From positions 1 through 39,595 of the forward strand of contig CACXSA010000009.1 in NCBI GenBank assembly GCA_902770195.1: a DNA stretch of 39,595 nucleotides, in the 5' to 3' direction. Positions within the stretch are counted from its first letter, which is position 1, and every line of letters starts with the position of its first letter. Under the pieces are notes generated by a model. It ran no database searches, was not told where the DNA came from, and worked only from the letters and a program-made list of their open reading frames with translations. Shown piece after piece: positions 39,170 to 39,595 of this stretch. The position numbers were made by a program, and so were the translations under genes. The stretch comes from an uncultured Prevotellaceae bacterium (GTDB lineage: Bacteria; Bacteroidota; Bacteroidia; Bacteroidales; Bacteroidaceae).

Positions 39170-39248
39170 CGACCCTCAGGTCGCTTTGCACCTTCAGGTC
39201 AAAGAGCCTTCAGCCTTCACTTTTCACTATTCACTTTTCACTTTTCAC
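39170..39248. repeat. Element related to the recF/M3 insert, followed by heptamers
   Basis: CTCGACC, AGGTCGCTTTG (39178-39188), ACCTTC and AGGTCAAAGAG (39196-39206) recall the M3 element's TCGAC, AGTCGCTTTG, ACCTC and GGTCAAAGA in the same order. The heptamers CCTTCAC TTTTCAC TATTCAC TTTTCAC TTTTCAC follow at 39214-39248. The whole lies between the smalltalk and HU-like genes. Confidence 0.7.
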
Positions 39249-39285
39249 TAGAAAAGAGGCCCCTTGTGGGGGCACTCTTTTCGCC

Positions 39286-39595
39286 TTAGGCTTCATCGCC
39301 TCCGCTGCCGCCACCGTTGTCGTCACCGTTACCCGTAGTTCCGCCCTGGCTTTGGTTGTCGTTAGAACCACCGGGGTTCTCGTTGTCCTCCACCTCTGCG
39401 TCGTCGTCACTGGTCACGCGCTTCACCTCCTTGCCGTCGCGGTCGTAGCAGGTGATGACGATAGCCGTGTTCTTCAGCTCGTCCTTCAGATCCACGTCGG
39501 GAGTGAAGATGATGCGGCGACTGGTAATCAGCGAGCTCTTCACCTTGTTCACGTCCTCCACCGACTTCGAGCGCAGTCCGAAGCGCATGGTACCC
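39286..39595 (-). CDS. HU-like DNA-binding protein, C-terminal part (start outside window)
   Basis: About 102 residues are visible; the gene runs off the right edge. The part seen has RFGLRSKSVEDVNKV, RRIIFTPDVDLKDELKNTAI and ITCYDRDGKEVKRVTSDD, as in the Bacteroidetes-specific HU-like family that has an extra Ig-like or tail region. A disordered Gly/Asn/Asp/Ser-rich tail follows (about the last 35 residues). The ATG at 39588 is internal, not the true start. The neighbouring smalltalk gene supports the call. Confidence 0.78.
   Translation of the reverse strand, partial: GTMRFGLRSKSVEDVNKVKSSLITSRRIIFTPDVDLKDELKNTAIVITCYDRDGKEVKRVTSDDDAEVEDNENPGGSNDNQSQGGTTGNGDDNGGGSGGDEA

Noticed and set aside
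39050-39289. 79-codon plus-strand frame
   Set aside because: It is antisense to the smalltalk gene and continues through heptamer repeats; the minus-strand frame has the recognised family sequence.

Overview
The window looks like a chromosomal segment of a Bacteroidales bacterium, most likely Prevotella or a close relative (Prevotellaceae). Three things point there. Promoters follow the Bacteroidetes pattern (TTTG, 19-20 bp, then TAnnTTTG, usually TACCTTTG). Lineage-restricted families occur (lipidated Omp85 protein TamL, DUF4827, DUF6048, DUF6452, DUF4199, smalltalk protein, Bacteroidetes HU-like protein). The AldA, RecF and GlmM sequences are also of Bacteroidetes type. Species cannot be named from the sequence alone.

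Layout. 1-3.7 kb: 3' end of a 5S rRNA with terminator, then a two-gene carbohydrate unit (GH105-DUF4861 fusion and a DUF2264 protein). 3.7-4.75 kb: a gene-poor kilobase with a long inverted repeat, a doubtful small ORF and a 42-bp minisatellite. 4.75-6.3 kb: a Tat-exported Fe-S aldo/keto reductase and a reverse-strand initiator tRNA-Met. 6.4-15.6 kb: tetR, fabG, a pseudouridine synthase, tamB and tamL. 15.7-19.9 kb: sugar nucleotidyltransferase, DHH phosphoesterase, DUF4827 lipoprotein, GlmM. 19.9-20.3 kb: terminator and a 40-41-bp palindrome-bearing repeat array. 20.3-27.2 kb, minus strand: membrane protein, aldA, a LytTR/LytS-type two-component pair, a coiled-coil lipoprotein, exodeoxyribonuclease III, ribH and a TPR protein. 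27.4-28.9 kb, plus strand: recF and a DUF721/DciA-like gene. 29.0-38.5 kb, minus strand: two probable operons. One is M3 peptidase, dCMP deaminase, S41 protease and 5-formyl-THF cyclo-ligase. The other is DUF4199, GT2, DUF6452, DUF6048, ApbE and a Crp-like regulator. 38.7-39.6 kb: SRP RNA, a tRNA-Thr with a shortened anticodon arm, a smalltalk micro-gene and the 3' part of an HU-like gene.

Most protein genes are ordinary housekeeping or envelope genes. The unusual layer is repetitive DNA. At least fourteen short tandem arrays have a period of exactly 7 bp but different sequences. Most sit in gene junctions, and several supply the last codons or stop codon of the neighbouring gene. Three lie inside reading frames (pseudouridine synthase, LytTR regulator, M3 peptidase). 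In addition, a palindromic element is inserted in the same reading frame in both recF and the M3 peptidase (peptide pattern NRQS-F ... GQ-N-K), with related copies between genes near 38.6 and 39.2 kb. This resembles in principle the protein-coding palindromic elements of Rickettsia and the heptanucleotide repeats of cyanobacteria, and is the best candidate here for something undescribed.

Function calls rest on recognised motifs and remembered family sequences; no database search was run.
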